Source of the DNA: CAXQRU01 sp964226685 | GTDB taxonomy: Bacteria; Pseudomonadota; Gammaproteobacteria; Pseudomonadales; Cellvibrionaceae | Direction of reading: 5' to 3' | Assembly (NCBI GenBank): GCA_964226685.1 | Contig: CAXQRU010000002.1 | Location: forward strand, 1-33,205 | Length of the DNA stretch: 33,205 nucleotides | In this document: in pieces, positions 23,632 to 33,202 of the stretch | Numbering within the stretch: the first letter of the stretch is position 1 | How the letters are laid out: every line of letters begins with the position of its first letter | Translations under genes and position numbers: made by a program | Notes under the pieces: model-generated | What the model was told of the DNA's origin: nothing | Seen by the model: the letters and a program-made list of their open reading frames with translations, nothing else | The model's database searches: none

Positions 23632-26600
23632 ATGACCGACAAACGCCAGTTTGCAGCATTAGAGTGGGTGATCACTGAAATTAAAGAGACCCTATTACGA
23701 GCTCGGCATGCACTAGAGGTATATTCCTCAGACCCTGAAGATTCTTCTCAGTTAGGGTTTTGTTTATCTTATATACACCAGGTTTATGGAACTCTTAATA
23801 TGATTGAGTTTCATGGTGCAGCAATGCTAGCCGAGGAAATGGAGTCTGTTGCCAAGGCATTTATCGATACCGATATCAGTCAAGAAGCCGATGCCCAAGA
23901 AGTATTGATGCGAGCGATTGTTCAGCTACCAGACTATCTTGAGCACATTAAAAAAGTTAAACAGGATCAGCCTTCCAATATATTGCCGCTATTGAATGAT
24001 CTTCGAGCGGTTCGTGGTGCGGAATTATTAAGTGAGGCGACATTATTTTCTCCTGACTTAAGTCCAGCTTACCAAATTCAAGGTGCTCGTTTAGATATTG
24101 TAAAAACGAACAAACAATTTCGTGAAGTGATGGCTAAGCTGCGTAAAATGTACCATTACGCGGCTGCTTGCGTCATTCATAAAACTGAAATTGAAGATAG
24201 CTTGGTGTACTTACACAAAGTGACTCAACGCTTGATGATGATTTTACAAGGTACACATCGCTATGCAGTCTGGCAAATAGCCAATGCTTTAATCGATGGG
24301 CTGGCTCGAAAAATTATTCCGCCAAGTGCCGCAGTGAAAAATTTGTTGAGGCGACTTAATGAGGAATTAAAAGATTTATATCAAGGTGGGATTAGTGCCC
24401 TTGATCATCCAACGGACGATGATGTAATAAAGAATTTACTTTACTACATCGCTTGCACGACAGAATCTTCAAAAGCGATTAAAAAAGTTAAAGAGCTATA
24501 TTCACTAGAGAATAGCCTGAATATTGCAGGCAATGACAATGATTTAAGAAATGTTTCTGATGTCTCTGCCTTAAAATCACTGGCCGAAGCGATTAAGAGT
24601 GAAATAGATCTTATTAAAGAAAAGTTGGATGCTTGTTTTGATCAAGAGCATCTCGATGAAAATTTACAGGTTATTGAAGAGACCTTAAAGAAAGTGGCGG
24701 ACACATTAGCCATTCTCGGTGTCGCCAATCTCAGACAAAAAGTTAATGCTCAGATTAACTTGGTCAGAAGTTTCAGAGCTCAGAAACAACCTTTGAGTGA
24801 TGAGCAGTTGATGCATGTTGCTCGAAACTTAGTAGAAGTTGAAGACAGTATTGACAACGTACTTAGCGATAACTACAAGAGCGATGGCAAATTAGGTTCA
24901 AAGCAACTCGATAGCGCACAAATATCAGTCTTAAAAGAAAGCCGCAATGAATTAGAAAAAGTTAAGGATGCTGTGGTTGATTATTTGGGAAGCAATAAGG
25001 ATTCTCAGAAGTTAACGGATGTTCCAGGCTATTTAAGAGAGATTCGTGGTGGCCTAACCATTTTGCGTTTGTATAAGCCTGCTGCTATTTTGGACGGTTG
25101 TGCCAGCTATATCGAACAAAAAATCCTTCAAGGCGACGCCGCTCCAGATTTGTCGGATATTGATAATTTAGCCGACGCCATACAGGGTGTGGATTATTAC
25201 TTAGAGTGTGAGCTATCGAGTCAGTATGATGACAATAGTGGCATTTTAGATTTGGCTGAGAGTAAATTGTTGGCTCTAGGTTACTCCATCAAGCATTTAT
25301 TGCCGCCAGAGGAATTATCTTTAGCCGAAATTGATGAACCCTTGGAAGATAATTTCGAAGATCTTAACTATGTAGGCGAAGAGTTAGTTGAGACAGAGAT
25401 TGTTCCAGAGCCGGAGATGGTGGCTGATGTTGAGCCAGTGCCCAAGCCACAAATTGAACCTGTTATGGAGCTTCGATCTGAGACTGCTTCAGTGCCTGAA
25501 GAAGTTGAACAGCTAGATCCAGACGATAGCATTGAAGAACTTGATGAGGATATGGCCGATATCCTCGAGGTATTTATTGAAGAAGCTCAGGAGGTGTTAG
25601 AGACCATCGCCGAGTTTTTACCCCAGTGGACAGCCGACGTTGATAATGAGTCAGCCATGACTGAGGTTAGGCGAGCTTTTCATACCTTAAAGGGTAGCGG
25701 TCGGATGGTTGAGGCGATGGCCGTTGGCGAGCTGTCTTGGTCAATAGAAAATATGCTCAACCGCGTTATTGATCGAAGCATTGAACCCAATGAATTAGTG
25801 ACCACGATTGTTGAACGCGTTAGAGCTATTTTGCCTGATATGGTAACGGCCTTTGAAGCTCGTCGGCATCATCCCCATCAATTGCTAGCGGTTAAATATA
25901 AAGAGTGGGCCAATGCCTTGTCAAAAGGCGATGATGGCTCAGGTTTTGCTGCAGACCTGTTGGCAGACCCGGCTGAACTAGTGATTCAGCCCCCCCAAAA
26001 AAAAGAGCCTCAAGGCACTGAAAGTGTCATAGATCTGGAGCCTGAAAAGCTCGATGAGCCAGATCTTCAGCTACTGGAGATTTTTTCTTCAGAAACCAAA
26101 ACACATTTGCAGGTGATCAATGATTACATTGCGCAAATGGAAGCCATAGCTCCCGTGTATGAACCGCCCAGCGAAGAAATGCAAGCCGCTCTGCACACGT
26201 TGCGCGGCAGTGCATATATGGCTGAGGTAACGGTTGTCGGCGAGTTGATTTCTCCGCTTGAGCAATTTACCAAGGAGCTGAGAAGTTACAAGGTCAATAT
26301 TACTGATGATATCTTGCAGTTACTTCAAGATGGGGTCACTTACACTCAGTCTGCGTTGGATCAAATTGATGCCGGTAATAAACCGGAGATTCCTAAATTA
26401 TCCTTGTTTCAAGCGCGTGTGGAAGAGTTGTATAAATTAACGTTGCGTGCACGAATTGAAGAAGCGGATAGCCATAAAAAAGTTGATCCCGCCCTGTTAA
26501 AAGTGTTGATGGCAGAGGAAATGGACTTGCTCATCGATAGTGATTCACATCTAGACAAATGGGCACTTGAGGGCGCTACTCTTGATCAGTGGCAAGAGAT

Positions 26601-29600
26601 GGCGGCTGAGCTTAGCAATGTTAAAAAAGCGGCAGAGCAAGCGAGCCTTCCATCAATGTACATTATGTGCCAAGAATTGGCTGACATTTATGATTTGTTG
26701 ATTCAGGGAGATATCTTGCCCTCTAAGCATGTCTACGAGGTGATGAGGGAAGGGCACGACGAATTAATGCTGGGTATCGATGCCGTAGCAGCGGAGCAAA
26801 ATTTACCGGATTTACCCGAAGGTTTAATTGATCGAATTCGATCTTTAAAAATTGACAAGCCAGCGGGTGAGCTTCCACTGAGTGATAGCAGTGATGAGCC
26901 TGCTGTTATCGAACAAGAGCTCGACATAGAACAAGAACTCGACATAAATGAACAGATAGAATCGTTTGTTGAAGGTGAGCTTGAATCAGCGAATGACGAA
27001 GAGCTAATTGCTGAAGACGCTGAACAGGAAATAGCTGAAGAGGCTCTAGAGCTTGACGCGGATCAGCAAGTCCTTGATGAGTTAGACTTTGATGATGACG
27101 AGTTGGTATCAGATGTCGAGACTGAATTAGTTTTTGAAAGTGAGCCTGCACCGGAAGTCGATTTAGAAGAAAGCTTGGACTCAGCCTCAGATAATGTGTT
27201 TGATGATGTTGAGCCCGAATCTTTTTCGATAGAAGAGATAGACACGATTGATCAGCCTATTGAAGAAGAATCGATTGTCGCTGATGAAGCTATTTTTGAA
27301 TCCGACCCACTTGAAGATGAACCGGTTGTAGTGGAGCTTGAAGCTGATTGGGGCGAGCCTGAAGCCGAGTTGGAAGCGCCTGAAGTTGATTCTTTTGAGC
27401 CAGAAGAAACGGCGAGTCTTGATGATGAACCTGTTATCGACCCCGCGCCTGTTGTTGAAAATCAAGTAACCGCTGATGAGCAAGAGACAGAAGCGTTTCA
27501 TTTGGATGAAGATATTGATGAAGAAACCTTAGAAATCTTCCTTGAGGAAGCTCAAGAGTTAGTTGATGAAATTGAATCAGCGATACAAGAGTGGGAGGAT
27601 AATCCAGATCAGAACGACAGTAATGAACAGTTACAAAGGGCATTACATACCCTCAAAGGGGGCGCTCGTTTATCGGGGGCAACCAAGTTAGGGGATCTTT
27701 CCCATGAGTTTGAAACCTTTATTATTGAAAATTCCAACAAGCAGCTTGAAGATAGCTTTTTTGCAAAACTGCATGATTATCAAGACTTAGCCATTAAGGC
27801 AGTGGAAGCGCTGGTGAGAGGAGTCAACGGGGTATTACATGGTGAAACGGCGCCTATTGATACTCCGGTTGAAGCGCCCAGTGAGCCAGAGCCCTCATCA
27901 AGTGTTGCAGAATCTGGTTCGAATGTTATTCCTTTTGCGCCCAAGTTAACGGCTGAGCAAGTGAAAAAAGCTCAGCTAGAGAAAGCGCTTGCAAAGAAAA
28001 ATGCCCCACAAGAAGTGGTCAAGATTTCAGCCGACTTAATGGAAGAATTGGTCAACTTGGCGGGTGAGACTTCTATCAGCCGTGCTCGAATGGAAGAGCA
28101 GGTTAGTGATATCAGCTTTGCGCTCGACGAAATGGGCGCTACAGTCCAGCGATTGCAGGATCAGTTACGACGATTGGATATTGAGACAGATGCTCAAGTG
28201 GCATTTCGCCAGGAACAAATCGTGTCAGAGCAAGGTGAGTTTGATCCGCTAGAAATGGACCGTTATTCTCAATTGCAACAATTATCGCGATCTTTGATCG
28301 AGTCAGCATCGGATTTGATGGATTTAAAGTCGACCTTGCTAGAAAAGACCCGAGATACAGAAACCCTTTTGATACAGCAATCTCGTGTTAATACTGAGTT
28401 ACAAGAAAGTCTAATGCGTTCACGTATGGTGCCTTTTTCCAGGATGGTTCCAAGACTTCGACGCATCGTTCGACAGGTCGCCGGTGAATTAGAAAAAGCG
28501 GTGGACTTTGAGTTTGATAATACCGAGGGTGAACTGGATCGATCCATGTTGGAGCGGATGGTTGCGCCTCTTGAGCACATGCTCCGAAATGCTATCGACC
28601 ACGGCATTGAGCCAAAAGACGTTCGCCTTGAGGCCGGCAAGCCAGCGACAGGCACGATCTCGCTCAGCTTAAGTCGAGAAGGTGGTGATGTTTTAATTTT
28701 CTTAAAAGACGACGGTGGCGGTATTGATCTTGACAAGGTGCGCAAGAAAGCCATCGAACGAAACCTAATGACACCAGATGCTAATCTCAGTGATAAAGAA
28801 GTGTTGCAATTTATTTTGCACGCAGGTTTTAGTACGGCCGATAAAGTGACACAAATTTCAGGTCGCGGTGTCGGTATGGATGTGGTGTACAGTGAGATTA
28901 AACAGCTCGGTGGCAATATGAAAATTGACTCTGAGCGTGGTAAGGGTACCGCCTTTACTATTCGTTTACCCTTTACGGTATCGGTTAACCGCGCCTTGAT
29001 GGTTATGATTGGCGATGACCGTTACGCCATCCCTCTCAATGCCATCGAAGGTATTGTGCGCATCAGTCCCTACGAGCTAGACCATTATTACAGTAATCCA
29101 GATAGCCGCTTTGAATACGCAGGCGAGCGTTATCAAGTCCGTTACCTCGGTGCCTTGCTCAATGATAGCTTAAGGCCCAAGTTGGAAGGGCAGTCTCTAC
29201 CTTTGCCGGTACTGCTGATTCGCAGCAGTGATCATGTGGTGGCGCTTCAGGTCGATCAGCTTCAAGGCAGTAGAGAGATTGTCGTAAAGAGTTTGGGTGC
29301 TCAATTTGCCAATGTTCATGGTTTGTCGGGTGCGACGATCATGGGGGATGGTCATGTGGTGGTGATCTTGGATCTGCATGCAATCATTCGCCAAAGTTTT
29401 GCGCTCGCTACTGATGGCGAGTTAATCGAAGCCATGCCTAAACCTCTTGAAAGAGCTAAAAACCCGTTAATTATGGTGGTTGACGACTCAGTGACCGTTC
29501 GCAAGGTAACCACTCGTTTACTTGAGCGGGAAGGCTTTGATGTGATCACTGCTAAAGACGGAGTGGATGCGATGACGGTACTGCAAGATGCGCGGCCACA

Positions 29601-29844
29601 CTTAATGCTTCTTGATATTGAAATGCCACGAATGGATGGTTTTGAAGTGGCAAAAAATGTGCGTAGCAGTGAAGTGCATCACTCATTACCCATCATTATG
29701 ATCACCTCAAGAACCGGAGATAAGCATCGCCAGCGAGGCTTGAGTGTGGGTGTTGATGAGTATATGGGCAAACCTTATCAAGAAGATGTATTGCTTGAAA
29801 GAATACGTGAACTGATTGAGGAAACTGCTAATGCCGGGGCATAA
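23632..29844 (+). CDS. chpA: ChpA, hybrid CheA-type histidine kinase with multiple Hpt domains
   Basis: A 2070-residue cytoplasmic kinase, the hub of Pil-Chp signalling. Order: a degenerate Hpt-like domain at the N-terminus (His49 in IHQVYGTL, no Lys); about 500 residues of helical repeats without clear phospho-histidines; Hpt with His684 (HTLKGSG); Hpt with His855 (HTLRGSA); an acidic linker of about 200 residues (1090-1290); Hpt with His1339 (HTLKGGA); CheA dimerisation region (LMEELVNLAGETSISRARME); ATPase domain with N box Asn1653, DDGGGID near 1693 and GRGVGMD near 1744; CheW-like domain; C-terminal receiver with Asp1995 and Lys2047. Pseudomonas ChpA is longer (about 2470 residues) with more Xpt domains, so this one is reduced to three canonical Hpt sites. 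It overlaps chpB by one base. Confidence 0.95.
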   Translation: MTDKRQFAALEWVITEIKETLLRARHALEVYSSDPEDSSQLGFCLSYIHQVYGTLNMIEFHGAAMLAEEMESVAKAFIDTDISQEADAQEVLMRAIVQLPDYLEHIKKVKQDQPSNILPLLNDLRAVRGAELLSEATLFSPDLSPAYQIQGARLDIVKTNKQFREVMAKLRKMYHYAAACVIHKTEIEDSLVYLHKVTQRLMMILQGTHRYAVWQIANALIDGLARKIIPPSAAVKNLLRRLNEELKDLYQGGISALDHPTDDDVIKNLLYYIACTTESSKAIKKVKELYSLENSLNIAGNDNDLRNVSDVSALKSLAEAIKSEIDLIKEKLDACFDQEHLDENLQVIEETLKKVADTLAILGVANLRQKVNAQINLVRSFRAQKQPLSDEQLMHVARNLVEVEDSIDNVLSDNYKSDGKLGSKQLDSAQISVLKESRNELEKVKDAVVDYLGSNKDSQKLTDVPGYLREIRGGLTILRLYKPAAILDGCASYIEQKILQGDAAPDLSDIDNLADAIQGVDYYLECELSSQYDDNSGILDLAESKLLALGYSIKHLLPPEELSLAEIDEPLEDNFEDLNYVGEELVETEIVPEPEMVADVEPVPKPQIEPVMELRSETASVPEEVEQLDPDDSIEELDEDMADILEVFIEEAQEVLETIAEFLPQWTADVDNESAMTEVRRAFHTLKGSGRMVEAMAVGELSWSIENMLNRVIDRSIEPNELVTTIVERVRAILPDMVTAFEARRHHPHQLLAVKYKEWANALSKGDDGSGFAADLLADPAELVIQPPQKKEPQGTESVIDLEPEKLDEPDLQLLEIFSSETKTHLQVINDYIAQMEAIAPVYEPPSEEMQAALHTLRGSAYMAEVTVVGELISPLEQFTKELRSYKVNITDDILQLLQDGVTYTQSALDQIDAGNKPEIPKLSLFQARVEELYKLTLRARIEEADSHKKVDPALLKVLMAEEMDLLIDSDSHLDKWALEGATLDQWQEMAAELSNVKKAAEQASLPSMYIMCQELADIYDLLIQGDILPSKHVYEVMREGHDELMLGIDAVAAEQNLPDLPEGLIDRIRSLKIDKPAGELPLSDSSDEPAVIEQELDIEQELDINEQIESFVEGELESANDEELIAEDAEQEIAEEALELDADQQVLDELDFDDDELVSDVETELVFESEPAPEVDLEESLDSASDNVFDDVEPESFSIEEIDTIDQPIEEESIVADEAIFESDPLEDEPVVVELEADWGEPEAELEAPEVDSFEPEETASLDDEPVIDPAPVVENQVTADEQETEAFHLDEDIDEETLEIFLEEAQELVDEIESAIQEWEDNPDQNDSNEQLQRALHTLKGGARLSGATKLGDLSHEFETFIIENSNKQLEDSFFAKLHDYQDLAIKAVEALVRGVNGVLHGETAPIDTPVEAPSEPEPSSSVAESGSNVIPFAPKLTAEQVKKAQLEKALAKKNAPQEVVKISADLMEELVNLAGETSISRARMEEQVSDISFALDEMGATVQRLQDQLRRLDIETDAQVAFRQEQIVSEQGEFDPLEMDRYSQLQQLSRSLIESASDLMDLKSTLLEKTRDTETLLIQQSRVNTELQESLMRSRMVPFSRMVPRLRRIVRQVAGELEKAVDFEFDNTEGELDRSMLERMVAPLEHMLRNAIDHGIEPKDVRLEAGKPATGTISLSLSREGGDVLIFLKDDGGGIDLDKVRKKAIERNLMTPDANLSDKEVLQFILHAGFSTADKVTQISGRGVGMDVVYSEIKQLGGNMKIDSERGKGTAFTIRLPFTVSVNRALMVMIGDDRYAIPLNAIEGIVRISPYELDHYYSNPDSRFEYAGERYQVRYLGALLNDSLRPKLEGQSLPLPVLLIRSSDHVVALQVDQLQGSREIVVKSLGAQFANVHGLSGATIMGDGHVVVILDLHAIIRQSFALATDGELIEAMPKPLERAKNPLIMVVDDSVTVRKVTTRLLEREGFDVITAKDGVDAMTVLQDARPHLMLLDIEMPRMDGFEVAKNVRSSEVHHSLPIIMITSRTGDKHRQRGLSVGVDEYMGKPYQEDVLLERIRELIEETANAGA
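26911..26946 (+). repeat. 18-base tandem repeat in the ChpA acidic linker
   Basis: Two adjacent 18-base units (26911-26928 and 26929-26946) differ at one base and encode the repeated hexapeptide EQELDI. This is in-frame slippage inside the low-complexity acidic linker, which can vary in length without breaking the frame. Confidence 0.85.
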
Positions 29845-30806
29845 TGATGCTCAATATCGGTTTGATTACTGATGGTGTTGCCAATCAGGAGTATTTTGGA
29901 GCGATCATAAAAGCTTGCGATTGCGAGGTTAAAAACTTTTTCCTAAAAGATGTCATTGACCATCCTGATGTGACGGATAAGGTTGATGCCTGGATTGTTG
30001 ACACCAATATTGAGCATCGTCAACAAGAGCAGTCAGCACAGTTTTTTCAATGGTTGGCTGACACCAGTGCTGCGGTGATTGTGACTGAAGGTTTAGATTA
30101 TGAAACGACGCCTTCAGAGAAAGTGGAAGCGTGCACTCGGCAACTCAAAATAAAATTATTAAGATTGGCAGGCGAGTTAAATGCGTCAAATGCTCCTTTA
30201 GCCGATAGAGTTTGGGTGTTAGGTGCCTCGGCGGGTGGCCCAGATGCTGTGCGCCGTTTTCTAAAAGCTTTGCCAGAGGGGTTAAATATTGCATTTGTAT
30301 ACGCTCAGCATATTGACTCTTTTCAGCATAAAGTCTTGGCCGATGCCATCAATCGAGAAACACATTATCGATGTTTTATACCTAAGCACGGTGATAAGGT
30401 AGAGCTGGGAACGGTTATCATTGTACCTACAAACCATAAAATTCAGCTTCTTCCCAATGGGACGGTAGTGATTGACAAAAATCAACAATGGCGAGGGTTT
30501 TATAAACCCTCAATTGACCAAGTTGCCGCCAACGTAGCCGATGTTTTTGGTATTCATGCCGGTTTAATTGTATTCTCTGGCATGGGTGATGATGGTGCTC
30601 TGGGAGCACGTTTAATGGCTTTAAATGATGGTTTAGTTTGGAGCCAAACGGTTGCTAGTGCGCAGGCGCCTTCGATGCCAGAGTGCTGCATAGCGACAGG
30701 TTTGGTTACCTTTGAAGGTGAGCCTGAAACTCTGGCTCATCATATGGCAAAAACCGTTAAACACCAACAATGGTTAGCGCAATTGCCTAACCAACGAATT
30801 TCATAA
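29844..30806 (+). CDS. chpB: ChpB, CheB-type receptor methylesterase
   Basis: A 320-residue protein. The C-terminal methylesterase domain (about 120-310) has the catalytic triad Ser129 (GASAGG), His156 (YAQHID) and Asp250 (GMGDDGALGA). The first 110 residues look like a degenerate receiver (a VDAWIVDTN strand is visible, but the DD pocket and conserved Lys are missing), so phosphorylation control is unlikely. ChpB should demethylate PilJ opposite PilK. The ATG overlaps the chpA stop in TAATG. Confidence 0.92.
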   Translation: MMLNIGLITDGVANQEYFGAIIKACDCEVKNFFLKDVIDHPDVTDKVDAWIVDTNIEHRQQEQSAQFFQWLADTSAAVIVTEGLDYETTPSEKVEACTRQLKIKLLRLAGELNASNAPLADRVWVLGASAGGPDAVRRFLKALPEGLNIAFVYAQHIDSFQHKVLADAINRETHYRCFIPKHGDKVELGTVIIVPTNHKIQLLPNGTVVIDKNQQWRGFYKPSIDQVAANVADVFGIHAGLIVFSGMGDDGALGARLMALNDGLVWSQTVASAQAPSMPECCIATGLVTFEGEPETLAHHMAKTVKHQQWLAQLPNQRIS

Positions 30807-30816
30807 GGGGCGTATT

Positions 30817-31293
30817 GTGGATACTGCAGCATTGATTGCGGGCAATAAAGATATACCAAGTTTACTATTGCCGATTGTCGATTATCAGTTGATTGTGCCA
30901 ACCGTGACGGTTGCGGAAATGATGCCTTATCGAGAGCCGGTCTTAAAAGACGGGGTTGACTGGTACATCGGTGACTTGCCTTGGCGAGGGTTGATGGTGC
31001 CTGTTGTCTCTTTTGAAGCGCTCCTGGGGCAACCCTTGGGAGATATTCAACCGAACAGTCAGTTGGCGGTATTTAATAACACTGGCTTGCATAAAGATTT
31101 GCCTTTTTTTGCGATGGTAACTCAAGGCATTCCACGTTTGTCACGCATTACCAATTCTGATATTCAGCAAATCAAAGAGCCTGAGCCGCCTTATTGTAAA
31201 ATGATTGTGACTTTGGATGGTGAGAGAGCCTTACTGCCCGATGTGACGGCTGTTGAGAAAAAATGCTGTCAGTATTTGGGGTTACAGTTTTAG
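30817..31293 (+). CDS. chpC: ChpC, second CheW-like coupling protein
   Basis: A 158-residue CheW-like protein from GTG 30817 with AAGGGG seven bases upstream, 10 bases after chpB. The CheW pattern is recognisable: LIVPTVTVAEMMPYREPV, WYIGDLPWRGLMVPVVSFEA and a C-terminal CKMIVTLDGERALLPDVTAV. In Pseudomonas ChpC links additional receptor input to the system. It is the last gene of the pil-chp run. Confidence 0.9.
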   Translation: MDTAALIAGNKDIPSLLLPIVDYQLIVPTVTVAEMMPYREPVLKDGVDWYIGDLPWRGLMVPVVSFEALLGQPLGDIQPNSQLAVFNNTGLHKDLPFFAMVTQGIPRLSRITNSDIQQIKEPEPPYCKMIVTLDGERALLPDVTAVEKKCCQYLGLQF

Positions 31294-31368
31294 TCAATTT
31301 TATTGGGTGGCTGCTGTAGACCATTTCTGAGACAATATTCAATTAAATCAATTCTTGTTGAAATCGAT

Positions 31369-32631
31369 ATGAAATGGTCATTATTTGGAGAAAAATTTAC
31401 CCAACCTTCTGGCATAACTAGTTTAATGGATGACCTGGGAAATGCCCTAGCGAGCGTAAACGATCTAATTATGATGGGTGGCGGTAACCCAGGTGATGTA
31501 CCTGAGGTCAGTGAGTATATTGCCAAAGCTCTCCAGGATATCTACGTTTGCCCCAAAAAAGTACGCCGACTCGTCGGCATTTATGACCCACCAAAGGGTA
31601 ATGCCGTATTTATTGACGCCCTTGTCAAATTGTTTCGCCATCACTGTGGCTGGGATATTTCAAGAGACAATATTGTGTTAACCAATGGCAGTCAAACGGC
31701 TTTTTTTATGCTGTTTAACCTATTGGCAGGGCCTTGTGCCGGTGGCCAACCTAAAAAAATTCATTTGCCCGTAGTACCGGAATATATTGGTTATGCCGAT
31801 ACCGGAGTTACACCAGGCATGTTTCGAACCACTTTGCCAAGAATCGAAGAAATTGGTTCACATTTTTTTAAATACTACATCGATTTTGAAAGCCTTAACA
31901 TTGATGAATCAGTGGCTGCCCTGTGCGTATCCCGGCCGACTAACCCAACGGGTAATGTGCTCACGGATGATGAGATGCAAAAGCTTGATCAAATCGCTTT
32001 AGAGCACGATATTCCATTGATTATTGATGGAGCCTACGGGCGACCCTTTCCAGATTTGATTTATACCGATGCCAGCTTAGATTGGCACCGCAATCGGATC
32101 ATTTGTTTAAGTTTATCTAAATTGGGGTTGCCGGCCACCCGTACAGGTATTGTGATTGCCAAACCTGAGATTATTGAAGCCATTGGCAATATGAATGCGA
32201 TTATGAGCTTATCGCCCAATAGTATTGGTAGCATGCTCGCAACAGAGTTGGTGCAAAGTGGTGAGATCCTGAAATTAAGTGAACAGTCTATACAACCTTT
32301 TTATCAAAACAAAGCTCAAAAAGCCATTGATCGTTGTGTGGAGCTGATTGGCGATTATCCGATTCGCTTACATAAAACTGAAGGCGCTATGTTTTTATGG
32401 TTGTGGATGAAAGATTTCCCTGTGACCAGTTTTGAACTATACGAGCGTTTGAAACAAAAAGGTGTATTGGTGGTATCGGGTCATTACTTTTTTATGGGGC
32501 AAGAGGATCACGACTGGCCTCATAAAGATGAATGTATCCGCGTCACCTATTCGCAAGTTGAGACCAGTGTGATGCGTGGGCTTGAAATCATTATTGATGA
32601 AATTAAATCGATTTATGATCAATCTCATTAA
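31369..32631 (+). CDS. avtA: AvtA, valine-pyruvate aminotransferase
   Basis: A 420-residue class-I aminotransferase matching E. coli AvtA in length and opening (MKWSLFGEKFTQPSGITSLM, then the GGGNPGDVPE loop). The start is ATG 31369; the frame extends 22 codons upstream but that part does not fit. Other motifs: VLTNGSQTAFFMLFNLLAGP, SRPTNPTGNVLTD, IDGAYGRPFPD and the PLP lysine in CLSLSKLGLPATRTG. AvtA exchanges amino groups between valine and pyruvate/alanine. It follows chpC after 75 bases and may have its own promoter; a link with pilus signalling is not implied. Confidence 0.92.
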   Translation: MKWSLFGEKFTQPSGITSLMDDLGNALASVNDLIMMGGGNPGDVPEVSEYIAKALQDIYVCPKKVRRLVGIYDPPKGNAVFIDALVKLFRHHCGWDISRDNIVLTNGSQTAFFMLFNLLAGPCAGGQPKKIHLPVVPEYIGYADTGVTPGMFRTTLPRIEEIGSHFFKYYIDFESLNIDESVAALCVSRPTNPTGNVLTDDEMQKLDQIALEHDIPLIIDGAYGRPFPDLIYTDASLDWHRNRIICLSLSKLGLPATRTGIVIAKPEIIEAIGNMNAIMSLSPNSIGSMLATELVQSGEILKLSEQSIQPFYQNKAQKAIDRCVELIGDYPIRLHKTEGAMFLWLWMKDFPVTSFELYERLKQKGVLVVSGHYFFMGQEDHDWPHKDECIRVTYSQVETSVMRGLEIIIDEIKSIYDQSH

Positions 32632-32698
32632 TCTAATTTGGTATGATGATACCTAAGTTGCTATCATCCCAATTTAAATGCCGATTTCATGGATGGGT

Positions 32699-33202
32699 TT
32701 ATTGATAGGGGCCTCTGTTAATTAGTTTCAAATCACGAGCATAAGCAAAATTTAATATTGGTAAAGCGCAGTTATTATTCATGCAATATATATAAGCTGT
32801 AAAATCCCAGCTAACGTTATAGATTGCTTTTAAACTTGGGATGAGAAGTGGCCTCATAGTAAATCTGTGATGATTAAGGTCTTTTAATAGTTGTTCTTGA
32901 CTTTTGACCTCTTTAATTTGGCCTCGGCCTCGTCCATAGAAAATACCATACACTTCATATGATTTTACAATATCAGCTGCAACGCCATAAAGCCTGTTAT
33001 ATCGTTCAAGCTCCTCTTTGTCCGAGCACTCAAAAGTAGGTTCGATTTCCATGTCAACTCCATCTTTATACCACTTGTCCCATATTGAGATGTGATACTT
33101 TAAAACTAAATCATTATCATGAAGTTCATCAAGAAATAAGCTAGGAAAAAGGCTTGAAAGTTCTCGTTGTTTCTTCTTATCTATGTGTTTAAATACTCTC
33201 AT
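32699..33202 (-). CDS. Unrecognised 167-residue protein at the contig edge
   Basis: The frame reads from ATG 33202, three bases from the window end, so the true start could lie beyond it. The protein is soluble, with no signal peptide or membrane segment, and rich in charged and aromatic residues (HISIWDKWYKDGVDMEIEP, VYGIFYGRGRGQIKEV, YIYCMNNNCALPILNF). No family is recognised. Its codon use is more AT-rich than the pil-chp genes and it is convergent with avtA (67-base gap), which may mark the edge of an accessory region. No function is proposed. Confidence 0.55.
   Translation of the reverse strand: MRVFKHIDKKKQRELSSLFPSLFLDELHDNDLVLKYHISIWDKWYKDGVDMEIEPTFECSDKEELERYNRLYGVAADIVKSYEVYGIFYGRGRGQIKEVKSQEQLLKDLNHHRFTMRPLLIPSLKAIYNVSWDFTAYIYCMNNNCALPILNFAYARDLKLINRGPYQ

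Noticed and set aside
28269..28916. A 215-codon open frame antisense to chpA
   Set aside because: It is fully inside the conserved kinase core of chpA on the other strand, with Ser/Arg-rich low-quality composition and no start signals; a shadow frame.
32640..32668. A terminator after avtA
   Set aside because: GATGATA/TATCATC and GGTAT/ATACC can pair weakly, but there is no GC-rich stem followed by a T run.
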